DNA from: Acanthornis magna
Taxonomy: Eukaryota > Chordata > Aves > Passeriformes > Acanthizidae
DNA: 64,000 nt
NCBI GenBank assembly: GCA_036785705.1
Contig: JAWUZG010000018.1
Span: 6,793,501 to 6,857,500, forward strand
Reading direction: 5' to 3'
Shown one piece after another: positions 1 through 11,642 of the stretch. Every line of letters begins with the position of its first letter. The first letter of the stretch is position 1. The position numbers were made by a program, and so were the translations under genes. Under the pieces are notes generated by a model. It ran no database searches. It was not told where the DNA came from and worked only from the letters and a program-made list of their open reading frames with translations.

Positions 1-284
1 ATTGATGTGTACTATGATTTATAAGGAACAAAAAGAAAAATGAGGATGCTTCTTGTTCTGTAGTTTACTGGACTTTGAAGGACAGTTTGTGCAGATATAT
101 CAATTTTGTGACAAAGAGGTATTTTAGGTAAGTAGCATAGCCCTTGTATTTCATAACACAAAAATTTAATAGTGATTTTAGAATTTGGTTTTATAAGGCA
201 AATGAAATATTTTCTTCATTTTCTCATGATAATAAATAAATGTATATTCAGATTTGTTAAGCCATTTCATACAAGGGGTAATTA
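1..284. other. No gene or repeat recognised
   Basis: AT-rich sequence without an exon-like open frame. The short open frame at 172-354 runs into the CR1 fragment and looks like chance. Confidence 0.5.
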
Positions 285-545
285 TTTTATACTAAAAGAG
301 AGTAGATTCAGACCAGATATAAGGAATTTATTTTTTTTACAATTAGGGTGGTGAAACACTGGAACAGGGTGTCCACAGGGGTGGTAGATGCCCCATCCCT
401 GGGAACATTCAAGGCCAAGTTGGAGGAGGCTCTGAGCGACCTTTTCTAGTCGAAGATGGCCCTGCTCATTGCAGAGGGGTTGGACTAGATGACCTTTAAA
501 AGTCCCTTTTAGCCCAAACTATTCTCTGTGATGCACAGTTAGTCC
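285..545 (+). mobile_element. CR1 retroposon 3' end, + strand
   Basis: The sequence from about 300 has the standard order of an avian CR1 3' end: AGACCAGATATAAGGAA, GGTGGTGAAACACTGGAACAGG, GATGCCCCATCCCTGGGAAC, TTCAAGGCCAAGTTGGA, then GGGGTTGGACTAGATGACCT near 476-495. It is diverged and 5'-truncated, as is usual for CR1, with no protein-coding capacity left. Confidence 0.92.
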
Positions 546-650
546 CTTGCATATATTCCATTCTGTACCCAACAGCAGCTACCAATAACCAAAATGAAAG
601 AAGGAAAACAGTAATTTATTGCATTATCTCCTCTGAGTATATCCTAGTCA

Positions 651-670
651 AATAATAATATATTATTATT
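651..670. repeat. Perfect 20-bp AT palindrome between direct repeats
   Basis: AATAATAATATATTATTATT-type sequence at 651-670 is its own reverse complement. It lies between two near-identical 20-base copies of GCATTATCTCCT(C/-)... at 621-640 and 679-698. Confidence 0.8.
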
Positions 671-3600
671 ATATGACTGCATTATCTCCTCCTAGTATTT
701 TTAAGTCTCCCAGTTTACTGCCCAATGTCTACTCCCCAATGTCTTACATCTCCTAGATCTTTTCACACCTCTTCAGTTTGTGAAAAAATTAACTGCTTCC
801 TGAGATAAAACTTGAGTCAGATATTCCATTTAATTCTTAAAAGGACTCTGTTGTCAATGCTTTTGCATAATGCCCTTGGGTCCTGTAGCCAAACAGCCAC
901 TCTGTTTCTCTTGAGTTGTGTAACAGGAAAGTTTGTCCCAGATAGTGAATGATTCCAGGCATATTTATTTCTGCTAGGGTTGGATTGGATTTGTGTTCTT
1001 CAAAACACTGTTTTTTTAAAAATAACTTTGCTATTCTTGAAAAGCATAGAGCAGCTTTACAGTGCGGTTCTGGTGTGTCTCATAGTCAAGAAGTAATAAT
1101 CTAAAGTGGTTCAGAGTTCATGTCAGTCACTGAGTGCTCTGAGATGCAGCATGGTTTCAGTTCCTGTTCATGGTTCTTGCCAAGAAGGAAACATACTATT
1201 CCATAAATGAATGAAATGCAATTCAGTCTTCTGCCAGAAAATGCTCCTTTCTTGTTTTGAAGGTAATTCAAAGCAAAGCATCAGTTCCAAATATTTTTTT
1301 TTCCTCCAAATATATACATATCCTAATAGTTCAGATAAATTCCCAACCTGATCTTTGGACTATAATCACAGTGTTTTGCTGACAGATTTCTAAGATAGGT
1401 AGTCACCTTGCAAATGGACAGCTGGATCTAAAGTTGGTATTTTCCAGAAATGCAGAAGAGTTGTTCTTGCTGAAATAGTGCTTCAGATGAAATGAAGTCT
1501 GTGTTTAAAAAAAGAAAACCCCAACTGCTCTGAATTTCTTGTGCAAATTATTAGGGTTTGACAATGACACTTTTTGCAACAAATCATCATAGAAGCCAAC
1601 GCAAAGTTTTTAATGTTCTTCTTGGAGCCAGGAAGTTAATAAAATTATTCAAAGCATGATTTGTATACGGTCGAAAGGCAGCAGTGTGACCAGGATAGAA
1701 AGCAGGGTCTTCAGTAGTCTCTTCCTCCTGCCTGGATTATGTGTGTCTGTAAGGGAATTTTAAATTAAAATAAGAAGCACTGTGAATCAAGTGTTTGGTT
1801 TCTAAACATCCTTTACTGTAGGAATTCAGTTACTTACTCTAATTGCCAGTGTGATTTTACATGGTAAAGGACTGTTTTTTTACTTCCCTCTGGTACTTCT
1901 TAGTTTAGGAAGCATTTATTTTTCTTTTTAAGGGATACATTTGATGAGAAGAAAATCACTTTACAGAAATGCTGCATTGTAATTCTGCTTTTATAACTTA
2001 CTACAATTTAAGTGTTTCCTCTTTTACAGTTATTTCTCAGAAGTACTTACCTTTTTGTTCCTCCTGCACTTCAAAAGCATTAGCATGGATTATGTCCTGT
2101 TGAAATATCGATGAAGGCTTTTTTGGGGAGGAGGGTTGTAGGGTGTGGCAGTCGTGAATTCTGCATCTCAGCTGCATGCTGCTGTTCAAGAGCAACTTGC
2201 CATAAAAGTGTGTGGTGTTTCTGTAGTACTGAGGTATTGAGGGAGTTTTACACCAGTCATCTCAGCTGATTTTTGAGAGGATTAAGAAAGACTGGAGGGA
2301 TGTGATGTTGGTAATGCTGACAAGTAAAGTGCTCCTAGGAGTACCAGATGAGAGAACTGCTGATGCCTCACCTTCCTGAGAGAATTGCTGTTTCCACTAT
2401 ACGTAATTGTCTTAATTTCCTTGGACAGAGGATGTCTGATGATAACCCAGGATGCTCCTCAGGATTTCATCAGATTAATTCAGATTTACGGGAAGCTTAG
2501 AGAGCCTTCCCGGTTGTGCTGTCATATGTGAACTGTTTGATTACACAGGCAAATTGAAAGAAAACTTGGCAAGAGCAAAGCTGGAACAACACTACTGACA
2601 ATAATTATTTGCACCATAAATCATCAGTAATGTAAAAATTCATCTTCTCAATTGTGTGATTTTGTTGGTGTTGTTAGGAAAGCCCAGTGATCTTCAAACA
2701 TTTGGAAACTTTGATTTTTTTCTTGGGTTTTTATAATGTCCAGTACCAGAAAAAGGCTTTTTTCAGAGCCGAGAATATGCTCCACATCTTCCCAAGTTTT
2801 AGGAAAGATTTAGAGAACCTTTTGTACTCACCAACATTTAGATATATTTTCTGGAGGTTTCTCAGCAAGACCTAATATAATGAGAAATAATATGTTTAAG
2901 ACTTTGTAAAATAACAACTAAGAAAGTGCTACACTCAGTGAAGCAAAGTTGTCAGAAGATGCTAGAAACCCAGTAACTTATTTAGGGATTTTGATTTTTT
3001 AGGATTTTGTTATTTATCCATCTCTACCAAAAGAGGTAATTTCCATGCAGAAAACAATAATCAAATAAGTTCTTATTAACAGCAGCCTTAACCCAACAAC
3101 TCTGTGGTTACAGGAAAATGGGAATAAATCTGCACAGCTAGTGAAAAGGGTGTAATAGTTAGATAAAGTCTTCTAATGTGTTTAATAGAACATCTTGCAA
3201 TAAGTGAAAAATAGGTAATGCTGCAAAATACGAGTGTATTATACACTATCAGGATCAGTAATGCAAAATCTTAATTGAAAATTAGCTTCTGGTGTAAAGT
3301 GGAGCTTCAGAAGAGTTGTGAGATGAATGAATGCCAGACACTGCAGGAGGTGGTCTTAAATGTGTGACTTGATTCTTATGGTGCTATTACAAAATAGAAA
3401 GAACTCACCATGTCAGGGGGCAGCCTGCCAGTGAAAAGCAGACTGAAAATTATCTCATTAATGAAATTCATCAGCACCTGTCCTGGCACTTTTGGAGCAA
3501 TTTTTAAAGCAAAGAATTAACCTGACTGGTTGGTTATTGTGGTTTCTTTGCCTTCAGGCTATCCATCTTCCCAGTTAGGAAAATCCTTATGTTCGTGACA

Positions 3601-3910
3601 GTTGTCTGTCTTCCCCACTAAGCAAATCAACAAAAAGCATCCCCCCAAACCCTTTTTCTCATCAAAGGGATTCCAATTAGAAATACTGTGGAAATCGAAG
3701 AAACCAAGTGCATCTTGAATTGCAGAAATGCTCATTGCTCAGTTGGTAAGATCCTTGGCAATAAATAATGTCTCAGGCTGTGGGGTGAATCTCCATAAGC
3801 TTTTTGTTAGCTTGAAACACTTTGCTTCTTTGTTGTTTCTGTAGAAGTCCATTCTATGTAATGTTTTCTACACCAAGGGAATTTTTTAAAAATGTTTGTG
3901 CCCAGAAATG

Positions 3911-3980
3911 TTTTTTGGTTTTTTTTTGGTTTTTTTTTTTTTGGGGGGGGGGGGTTTGTTGTTGTTGTTTTTTTTTTTTT
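3911..3980. repeat. T/G homopolymer tract with a 12-base G run
   Basis: Alternating long T runs and GG steps lead into an uninterrupted run of 12 G (3943-3954), then a (GTT)n stretch and a further 13-base T run. It encodes only a spurious Phe/Gly/Val-rich frame. Runs like this are prone to length error in sequencing. Confidence 0.9.
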
Positions 3981-6900
3981 AAATAAAGAGAGAATTGTTT
4001 TTTTTGATGTGTTTTTTTGCTTCTGTTCTCTCTTTCAGGGCTGGCAGCTAGTTAGGGAGAGCAGAAGGTACAAATGTGTGTTATGTGTATAACGGGAAAC
4101 AGATGAAATAGATTATTTGGGGAAAAAGATTTCAGGTTTTGTTACTGGCCTCTAATGAAAAGATGTTATTACATATTCTTAAATGCTACCACTTTAAAAT
4201 TCCTATAGGAACTTAATATTTGGGGTCGGGATAAGTGCATATGTGTTCCAGTGTAATTCAAAGATTTACGGGCTTTTTATGTAAAAGGCTAGGATTGTGA
4301 TTTATATTTGCACTGTATGCAGGGTAAGTGATCAAAGTATCAGTTCTGTTTTTCTCTAGGGTACTTGTGACCTGATTATCCTTCAGCCATGCAATTCTGG
4401 TGCTTTAAATTGAACATCCTACACAAGGAAACACCTGCATAGTAACTGCAGATAGGAACTCTTGAAAATGAGGTGTATATTCCTCTTCTTTAGGGGATGA
4501 TTTATTTGCCTAAAACTCCTTTGAAGATGGAAGATTTTGATGCCTTGCCTTGCTACTTAGCAGTGTTATGACTGTTTTATATCCTTTCTATAGCTTTGTA
4601 GGGAATACTGCAGTCTCCTCACTCTTTCTGCAGCCAGCTGAATTGGTTTGCAAAGAGATTAGCTTTAGTTTTTTTAGTCTTTTTTCTAAATTCTGCAGGA
4701 CATGAGGATGGAAGCTTAATATCCTGTTGTGGATCTGCATGAAACCAGTAGGTTAAATATACTGTAGGGAATGTATGCTGGTGCATTAAAGTTTCCTGGA
4801 TACCACTAGTAGCTGCAAATACCAGCAGTGAGTTTGTTGGCTCTCACAGGATTGCCCAGGGCAACTTTCTCCTGTCTCTCCTTTCTGAAAGATAACTTCA
4901 CACCCTTGCCTGCTCTCTCTTTCGTGCCATCCTCCTTGATTTTAGCTATTTCACCAGCCCCACATTTTCTTCCAAGCACCACTTCAGGAGTCTTTTTACA
5001 TAGTGGGAGATGCAAGTCCTGTAAATCAATGTATCTGAAACTGAAATGGCAACTTAGCAGAGATGCTGTATCTCTATTGCTTTCTGGTCTATTGAATGTT
5101 GATGCAAGTTGTGCAGGAAGATTGGGACTTTTATTTTTAAAAAAGCGCAATACTGCAAGCAAAAGTATTAGCAGAGATGGTATTGAAGAAGCAGCTAGAC
5201 TTTATTGAAAAAGTAATATGATCTAATGATATATCAGCAGGTGTGGAGTTGTAAATACAAGTAATTTGTTTTTTCATCAGCAGCCCATAATCCTGCTCTG
5301 TAAAGAAAATGAAATCTTTGTAATTAATTGTTAAAAATCAGAGAGAATTGAATGCACTAAGCCTTAGGTATGCTCTGAGTTTTGAATTTTTTTGCTACGA
5401 AAATGGTTTGAGAGCTAAAAGTGTTCTTGCATATTTTTTAGGGGTTAGTTGTACTACTTCATCCCAGTATAGACCTTAGGATTTTCCTTTGGTCCCAAAG
5501 ACAGAATTTACAGTCATTGGGTGAGTTTATTCATAATGCTATAAAGTAGTTAGAAATAAAATACGTTGATATCTTCAGACAAAAAAACCTCAACATGCCA
5601 AATTCTGAGAAAGATTCCGAGCATCTTTTACACTCTTACATAGTGTTTACTGTAAAGTCTATTGGGATATTAGGAGAGGAAAGTTGAGGCAAGTAAGAAA
5701 TTCATGCCTTACCTCAAGCAAAAGTAAGGCTTTCATAACAAGATTAGTAATAGCTGTTGATGATGAGATTTAAAGGGATTGTCCTAGTTTGTTCTTTTGC
5801 AGGCTACTTTAATCTTGGGCAAGTTTAAAATTTTTTTTTGCTTCAGTTTCCTATTCAGAGGATTCCTCAAAGAAAATACATGCAGTGACTTCTTTGTTTT
5901 GTTATGTTTGTTTGTTTTGTTTCACTGAACTTTTCAGGAAAAAAAATATTTACATATATATGTATACACACATTTAAAAAACCAAACACCAAACAACTTT
6001 TCACAGCTTGTCTCTCTTCTAGGGAAGTTTCAAGGTGTTAGGGCTTAGGATTTCAATAGAAATAGAGCAAGAGAAGCTATGATACAGTATGATTTATATA
6101 AAAACTTGTATTTTTTGGTGAAAGGTGATGTGATCTATGGTAACTCTGCTGATTCTAATTATTGAGGTATGTGAATTGTTTCTCACCCGTTTTCATATTT
6201 TTTCCCCATCAGCTCTAGGAATATGAGTTTTAAACCTTTCTGAATTTTTCAGGAAATTTAACAGCCCTGATAAATGTCATGGAGTAAGAAAAACCATGCC
6301 ATACCTTAGGTAAGAATTTTCTTAAGCTTTCACTAAGAAGTAGTTCCAGTGATCTTCAGAAAAAGGCCTCAAGGTATGAGTTGAAAAAACAAGGTGTATC
6401 AAACAGGACTTGTTATTTTTACAGCTTTAAAAAATCTGCTGTATAAATTACTGTCACATTGCTTTTGCTTTTCCCTTTTGTGGTTTTTTTCCTATGCATT
6501 TCAGCATGACAACTTGACATGATAATACAAAGATTGTAACCAGTCTTTAGGTAGTTATTTCATCCCTCCTCTTCCCAAAGTGGGCTTTAATGTCCATTAT
6601 TATTTTTTTAAACTAGAAATAGGTTTGTTCTCTAGTCTTATCCAATGAAAAAACTGTATAAAGGGTTTGCTTGGAAACAGAAAGAAATTGACAGAACAGT
6701 TCTTTTCAAGTGGTACTTTAAAGAGAAAATCATTAAAACTTCACTTGGTAAAACTCTAAAAGATGCTCTAAAACAAAACAAATAAATGATCTTCTAACCC
6801 CTCTGTCATCCAGTAACTTGTATCTTATAAAAATAATAAGATTTATGGAAAATAAGACATAAAATAAGGTGAAATAAGGTGAGGTTGTTGGTTTTTTGTT

Positions 6901-7639
6901 TTGCTTTTTCTTTTTTTCCTTTAGTAAAACACTGAATGTTTGCAGCTGAACCCCTGGAAGTCTGCTCTTGCAGTGCTGGCTGTAATACACAGATCCTTAG
7001 GCTAATACTTGCCCTCAGATAATGACCACAACTATAATGTTTCAGAGACAGAATCAGAAACCTTAAATAAGGTCTTATTCTAACCTTGAGCTGACTCATC
7101 TTTATATCTTTTTGTAGTAGTTAAAGAGAAGTTATACTGTGTAATAATGAATTTTATCTAACACAACATGTAGTGTATCCTGAGCATTAGTAAGCTGAGT
7201 TAAAGGCAGGTCCAGGATATGAGACACTTCCCACTTACTCTTCAGTTCTCCAACTGTTGCAGCTTAGTGGTTTTGTGTTCTGAATGTGCTTTATTTGTAA
7301 TTAGAAACTATCATTGGATTGTTTTTCTGCAGAAATCTGTCCATTCTCCCTCTGAAACCATATACATTTCTAGAGCAACAGGTCCTTTCAATTATTTTTA
7401 TTGCACTGCTTCCTGTTCCATGCAAAGCCACCTTCCTTGGTTTTTTTTCTAAGCCCACACCCTACTATACTTTTCTTCTAGAACAGAATGGCCTGTTGAT
7501 TCCTAACCATCTCTATGCATATCCTCCTCCAAACTGCTCCTCTTCTGAGCTGAAGAGCTCTGCACAAATTTTTTGTGCATGGGAGCTCTTCCATAATTTT
7601 GCCTAGTTTTTCCTCATTTGCTTTTTCTTACATTTATCC

Positions 7640-7730
7640 CAAGGCATCTGCTATTGGATCAGTAGCCAGTTAGTGTCAGAAAAAGTGTGCTGCACTAGAT
7701 GATCTCGGTCTGAGCCACTATGGTTATGCT
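7640..7730 (+). mobile_element. Old CR1/L3-like 3' end, + strand
   Basis: The phrase GCACTAGATGATCTCGGTCT (7692-7711) followed by GAGCCACTATGGTTATGCTTAAG resembles the tail of ancient amniote CR1 subfamilies. In those, a CTAGATGGACC stretch is followed by a CCAGTATGGC stretch and TTCTTATG. It is strongly diverged, so the call is tentative. Confidence 0.5.
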
Positions 7731-10700
7731 TAAGTTCTTCAACAGTCTGTGCTCATCTAGTATTGCATATTGCATAAACAATATAGAGGGTGGATCTATG
7801 AGTAATTTAGTGAAATACACACAGAAGAAAAAAAGTCTGGTTCTCCCACCTGCAGTAAAGTTTACCAAGGTTTGTATTTGACAAGAATTCTTCATGTGTT
7901 CACTAAATGCTCCTGTTTCAGTCAACAGGTTGATTGACCAGACTGCTGGCTGGATTTTGGTCAATTTTTTAAGACATAGTATCCTAAATTGAATTCTTCT
8001 GACTTACTTGCTATGACAGAAAAGTTCTAGGGGGTCTTTCTTCTGTGATGACTCTCAGTGACTCTTGATAATTTCTTTCTACCCTTTCTGTCTACGTGTA
8101 GCTGACAATAATGCAATTAGAATTCTGGCAGGTTATACACAGACAACAAAGATCTACAAGCTATTCATATCTGAAAAAAAATTATGTATGATTACCTTTG
8201 TATGTTTTTTTTTATTCCTGTTGCATATCTTTCCAGCTTATGTTTTTGTAGTGAGTATACCATGTTTGTTTGGCTAGGGCTTGTGGAAGGAAGGGAATCC
8301 TTTAGACTCTGTGCACTTTGCATTCTGAAGCACTTCAAAACCTTTTTTTGTTGTTTGGTATGTTGGTTTTTTGTGTTTTTTTATTTTTTAATAGGTATTG
8401 AAGATCCTATAGTGTATCTTTTTCATTTATTAGCATTACTGTGGAAGTGAGATAATTTCCTTAAGTTAGCCTCTTAGGCTTTAATGTTTGACCTGTGATT
8501 TTTAGGATTTCTTAATGAACTTTTCAAATTAAATTCCGTCTCATAATTTGAAAACTAATTTCACTTAGAACTTCTGGTGAGAAAGCTGCCTTGAGTGATA
8601 TTATAGTTATGAAAAAACAGTGCTGTGTGCCATTTCTTAAAATGTATTGCATATTTAAAAAAATACTATATAGTCTAAACACTTAGTATGAAACATCAGT
8701 TGTGTGATTTGACTGTCATACTTGCTGTTTTGACAGCACTATGCTTTATATGCCTGGGATTTGTTGACAACTGAATATTGGCATTCATGTGATAGATGTT
8801 TTGTCTTTCTAGTTATGCCCTAATGCTTGAAATGGTAATGTCTGGAATTTCATTCAATATTGCAGATTATTTCAGAGCCTAATTTTGGTTTTCTTGAGCT
8901 TAATGGTTTAAAAGGCTCTTCTTGCTTGTGTTAAAAACACAGTGGCAAGAGAGAGAAAATAAAATAATTGTTAGGCTATTGGATGTCTCTACCACAATTG
9001 GTACTGATGTGTGATGATCTTGCAGATGCTGGCTGTGGGCATTTTATTTTTTATGTATCTCTATTCTGTTAATTTTTTTGGTTGGGTCAAAGTGGCCTTT
9101 ACTGCTGCAGTCTTTGTAGGGTTGGTACAGGTTTCTACTATTCTCTCCACATAAGAAAGAAGCAGAGATTGATTGCTTATTTATTATTTATTTATTTTTG
9201 TCTCTGCAGTGTAGAGACTAAGGAAGACCAAAGTGCTGCCAACATTATTTGCAGTATTTGTCCAGCTTCTCCATATCTAAGTTATTTTAATAGCCAAATG
9301 CAGACATTTCATTGACCAAAATCTTAGCTTTGAGCAGTGAGGAAGCATTAATATCAATAGTAAGTACTCAAATTTATGTTGCATGTGGTAGGTCCTTGTT
9401 GAACACAAGATCAGGAGCTTAACTTGTGTAATGTTTCTTGTAAATGGGGAGATAGATTTAAAGACTGAATTAATTACCTGGTTCTTTTCAGTTGGGTGTC
9501 TGATTCCCAAGCGTGTCTCAAAAATCCCCTGTTCTCCCTCATGTATATTAATAAAGAAACATGTTCTTTGATTAACAGTTTTACAATATGGGTTTCCTTA
9601 ACAAAGATCAATTCATCCAGGCAGAAGTGCAGTGTGGTCATAACCTATTCTTGTAAAACAGAAAAATATATAATCAAAGTTCAAAAAGGAATCAATGTGG
9701 TGACCTGACTGGTAGACCATAGTCAAGATGTGTCTTAAAATGTGCAAAAAACTCTTTGGAATTCAGTGTTTCTTTTTAATACCAGTAAATAATCCTAATA
9801 TATAGAAAGCATAGAAAGTGCAAAGCTGGTGCTAATTTTCTTTATTAATCATGAACAAAGCAGGTAAGGTACAAAGTTAGATCTTCCAATAGCTTCTTTA
9901 CGTTTTTTTATTTTTTATCATGATAAAGTGCATGACTTATGAAAGTACCAACAATTTTCAAGTCCCTAATCCACTTTAAAAATGCACTTTATAAAGGCAG
10001 ATCTGTCAAGCAAATGTGCTGTATCTCAACATGTCATGTCAGTCCTGGGTACTGAAGGATTTGGTTTTGGAAAGTCTTGAGTATTACTAAGTCTTTTGTA
10101 GTTAACAGGAGTTTATGTTCTGTGTTTTGCTCTGTCAAAGCTGCTGTAGTTGGACTGTAGAAATTTGCAGTTAGTTGAATAAACGCAGCATTTAAGTATT
10201 CTGTTCAGCCAATGGAAGTTTGCCATTTCCAGAGCAATGCCAGTTAAATTAAGACTCTCGGTGTGTGCATATCTTTTTTTGTTTGTTTTTTCTTCTCAGA
10301 AGTTATGCTGCTGACAAGCTTGAATAATTATAGAGGAGTCAGTAGAATACTGATCAATTATTTATTGTATAATGAACTGATGCTTACAGAGCAGATTTCC
10401 TTTATTGTCCGTGAGCACATAAGGAAAAATCACTGGTTATGCTTGTGCCAATGGGCCCACCATCGTTTAAGATTTTAGGTGATAAGGCAGATGCTTTTTG
10501 AGTTGAAGTGCGTATTGAGATGGAATAAATTTGTAGCAGTCATTTCAGTGGGGTGCTTAACTCCTTCTCATTGCACTGTGCCTATGCATGCATGACTGTT
10601 AAATGTTCATGAGCTCTATTGTCTCTGCTAATCTCGAAGGGTTTAGAATAACATATCTCAAGTGGCTACACTGAAGCAGGATTTTTTTTTCTTCTTCATT

Positions 10701-11290
10701 TGTATTTGATTTTTTTTTCTGCTCAGATGGAGGATGTGACATATAGTTCTGACCCATCTGCCCTAAGACCTATGACAAAGTACTTTTTTTTCAGCAATAA
10801 AGCTGTAGAATAGTTAAACGTTTCATTTTGCTAAAATGTTATTGTGTATTTCAGAAGTTCATGAAAAGTGTTTACCACCTATATGCTTATACAAATAGTA
10901 TTATTTGTTTTCTCATTTCCCCTATCCTTTGACTAAATCAGTGAATTAAAATGGAAGGATAACGTGATCGAGTATAATGATGAAAAAAGGTCAGTGAAAT
11001 AGAATGATTTGTGTTTGGTCTGTGGTGTTACTTTGGGCTAGGTTGTAATAACTGCAGGTCCAGTGTCTAGTGGATTAATAAAGAATACAGGAAGGGCAGC
11101 TATAGTCCGTGTTAGTTGTTTTGCTGGATACACCATAGAAGTTCAAAGATAACAGGTTCTTAAAGGAAAAAGTGGGTTCTGCAAGTTTCAAGAAAAACAG
11201 TAATGCTTACTGCAAAGAGCTCGTCTCAGAACAGCCCCAGCTGTTCATGGGGGAATTTCCAGTGCACCATTAGCAAGCTAGAATATGGTG
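7731..11290. other. Gene-free AT-rich stretch
   Basis: No exon-like open frame with flanking splice sites and no recognisable mobile element. Short T-rich runs occur at 8207, 10276 and 10681. The few 70-90 codon frames are composed of AT-rich chance sequence. Confidence 0.5.
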
Positions 11291-11299
11291 TGCAGAATA

Positions 11300-11472
11300 T
11301 CCTGTGCTAGTGAGGAATGAATTGGAATAGGCTGCTGGAGGAGGTGGGGGCTGCAGGATGCATCCTTGGAGGTTTTCAAGACAGACTGAATAAAGCTCCG
11401 AGGTCTGAGGTCAGACCTCAGAGCTGCCCCCCTGAGCAGGAGGTTGAAGTAGACAACTCTTGAGGTCCTGAC
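11300..11472 (+). mobile_element. CR1 retroposon 3' end, + strand
   Basis: GGAATAGGCTGCTGGAGGAG, CATCCTTGGAGGTTTTCAAG, GACAGACTGAATAAAGC, then GTAGACAACTCTTGAGGTCC is the order of a CR1 3' end. An internal 19-base near-palindrome lies at 11404-11422 (9-base arms, one-base centre). The normal CR1 3' tail is replaced by the 34-bp minisatellite that follows directly. Confidence 0.85.
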
Positions 11473-11642
11473 AAGCCATGCTATCATCCTGCCCTGTCAC
11501 CTGGATAAGCCATGCTGTCATCCTGCCCTGTCACCTGGATAAGCCATGCTGTCATCCTGCCCTGTCACCTGGATAAGCCATGCTATCATCCTGCCCTGTC
11601 CCCTGGATAAGCCATGCTATCATCCTGCCCTGTCCCCCGGAT
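11473..11642 (+). repeat. Minisatellite, five copies of a 34-bp unit
   Basis: Five head-to-tail units start at 11473, 11507, 11541, 11575 and 11609, each AAGCCATGCT(A/G)TCATCCTG... ending in CCTGGAT or CCCGGAT. Units differ at only a few positions (A/G at unit position 11, A/C at position 27 and one T/C), so the expansion is recent. It abuts the 3' end of a CR1 fragment. Confidence 0.95.

Larger units (their letters stand above)
546..7630. other. Gene-free AT-rich stretch
   Basis: No exon, RNA gene or well-preserved mobile element could be supported. It contains the AT palindrome at 651-670, a T/G homopolymer tract at 3911-3980 and scattered short A or T runs. Overlapping opposite-strand frames of 118 and 126 codons at 4806-5208 have no recognisable similarity and no flanking splice logic, and I treat them as chance. 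Confidence 0.5.

Noticed and set aside
4806..5208. Overlapping opposite-strand open frames of 118 and 126 codons
   Set aside because: Mirror-image frames on both strands over one segment are typical of chance low stop density. No similarity, splice sites or conservation clues support either.
11473..11642. CRISPR array
   Set aside because: The five units are contiguous 34-bp repeats without spacers, attached to a CR1 element in a vertebrate genome.
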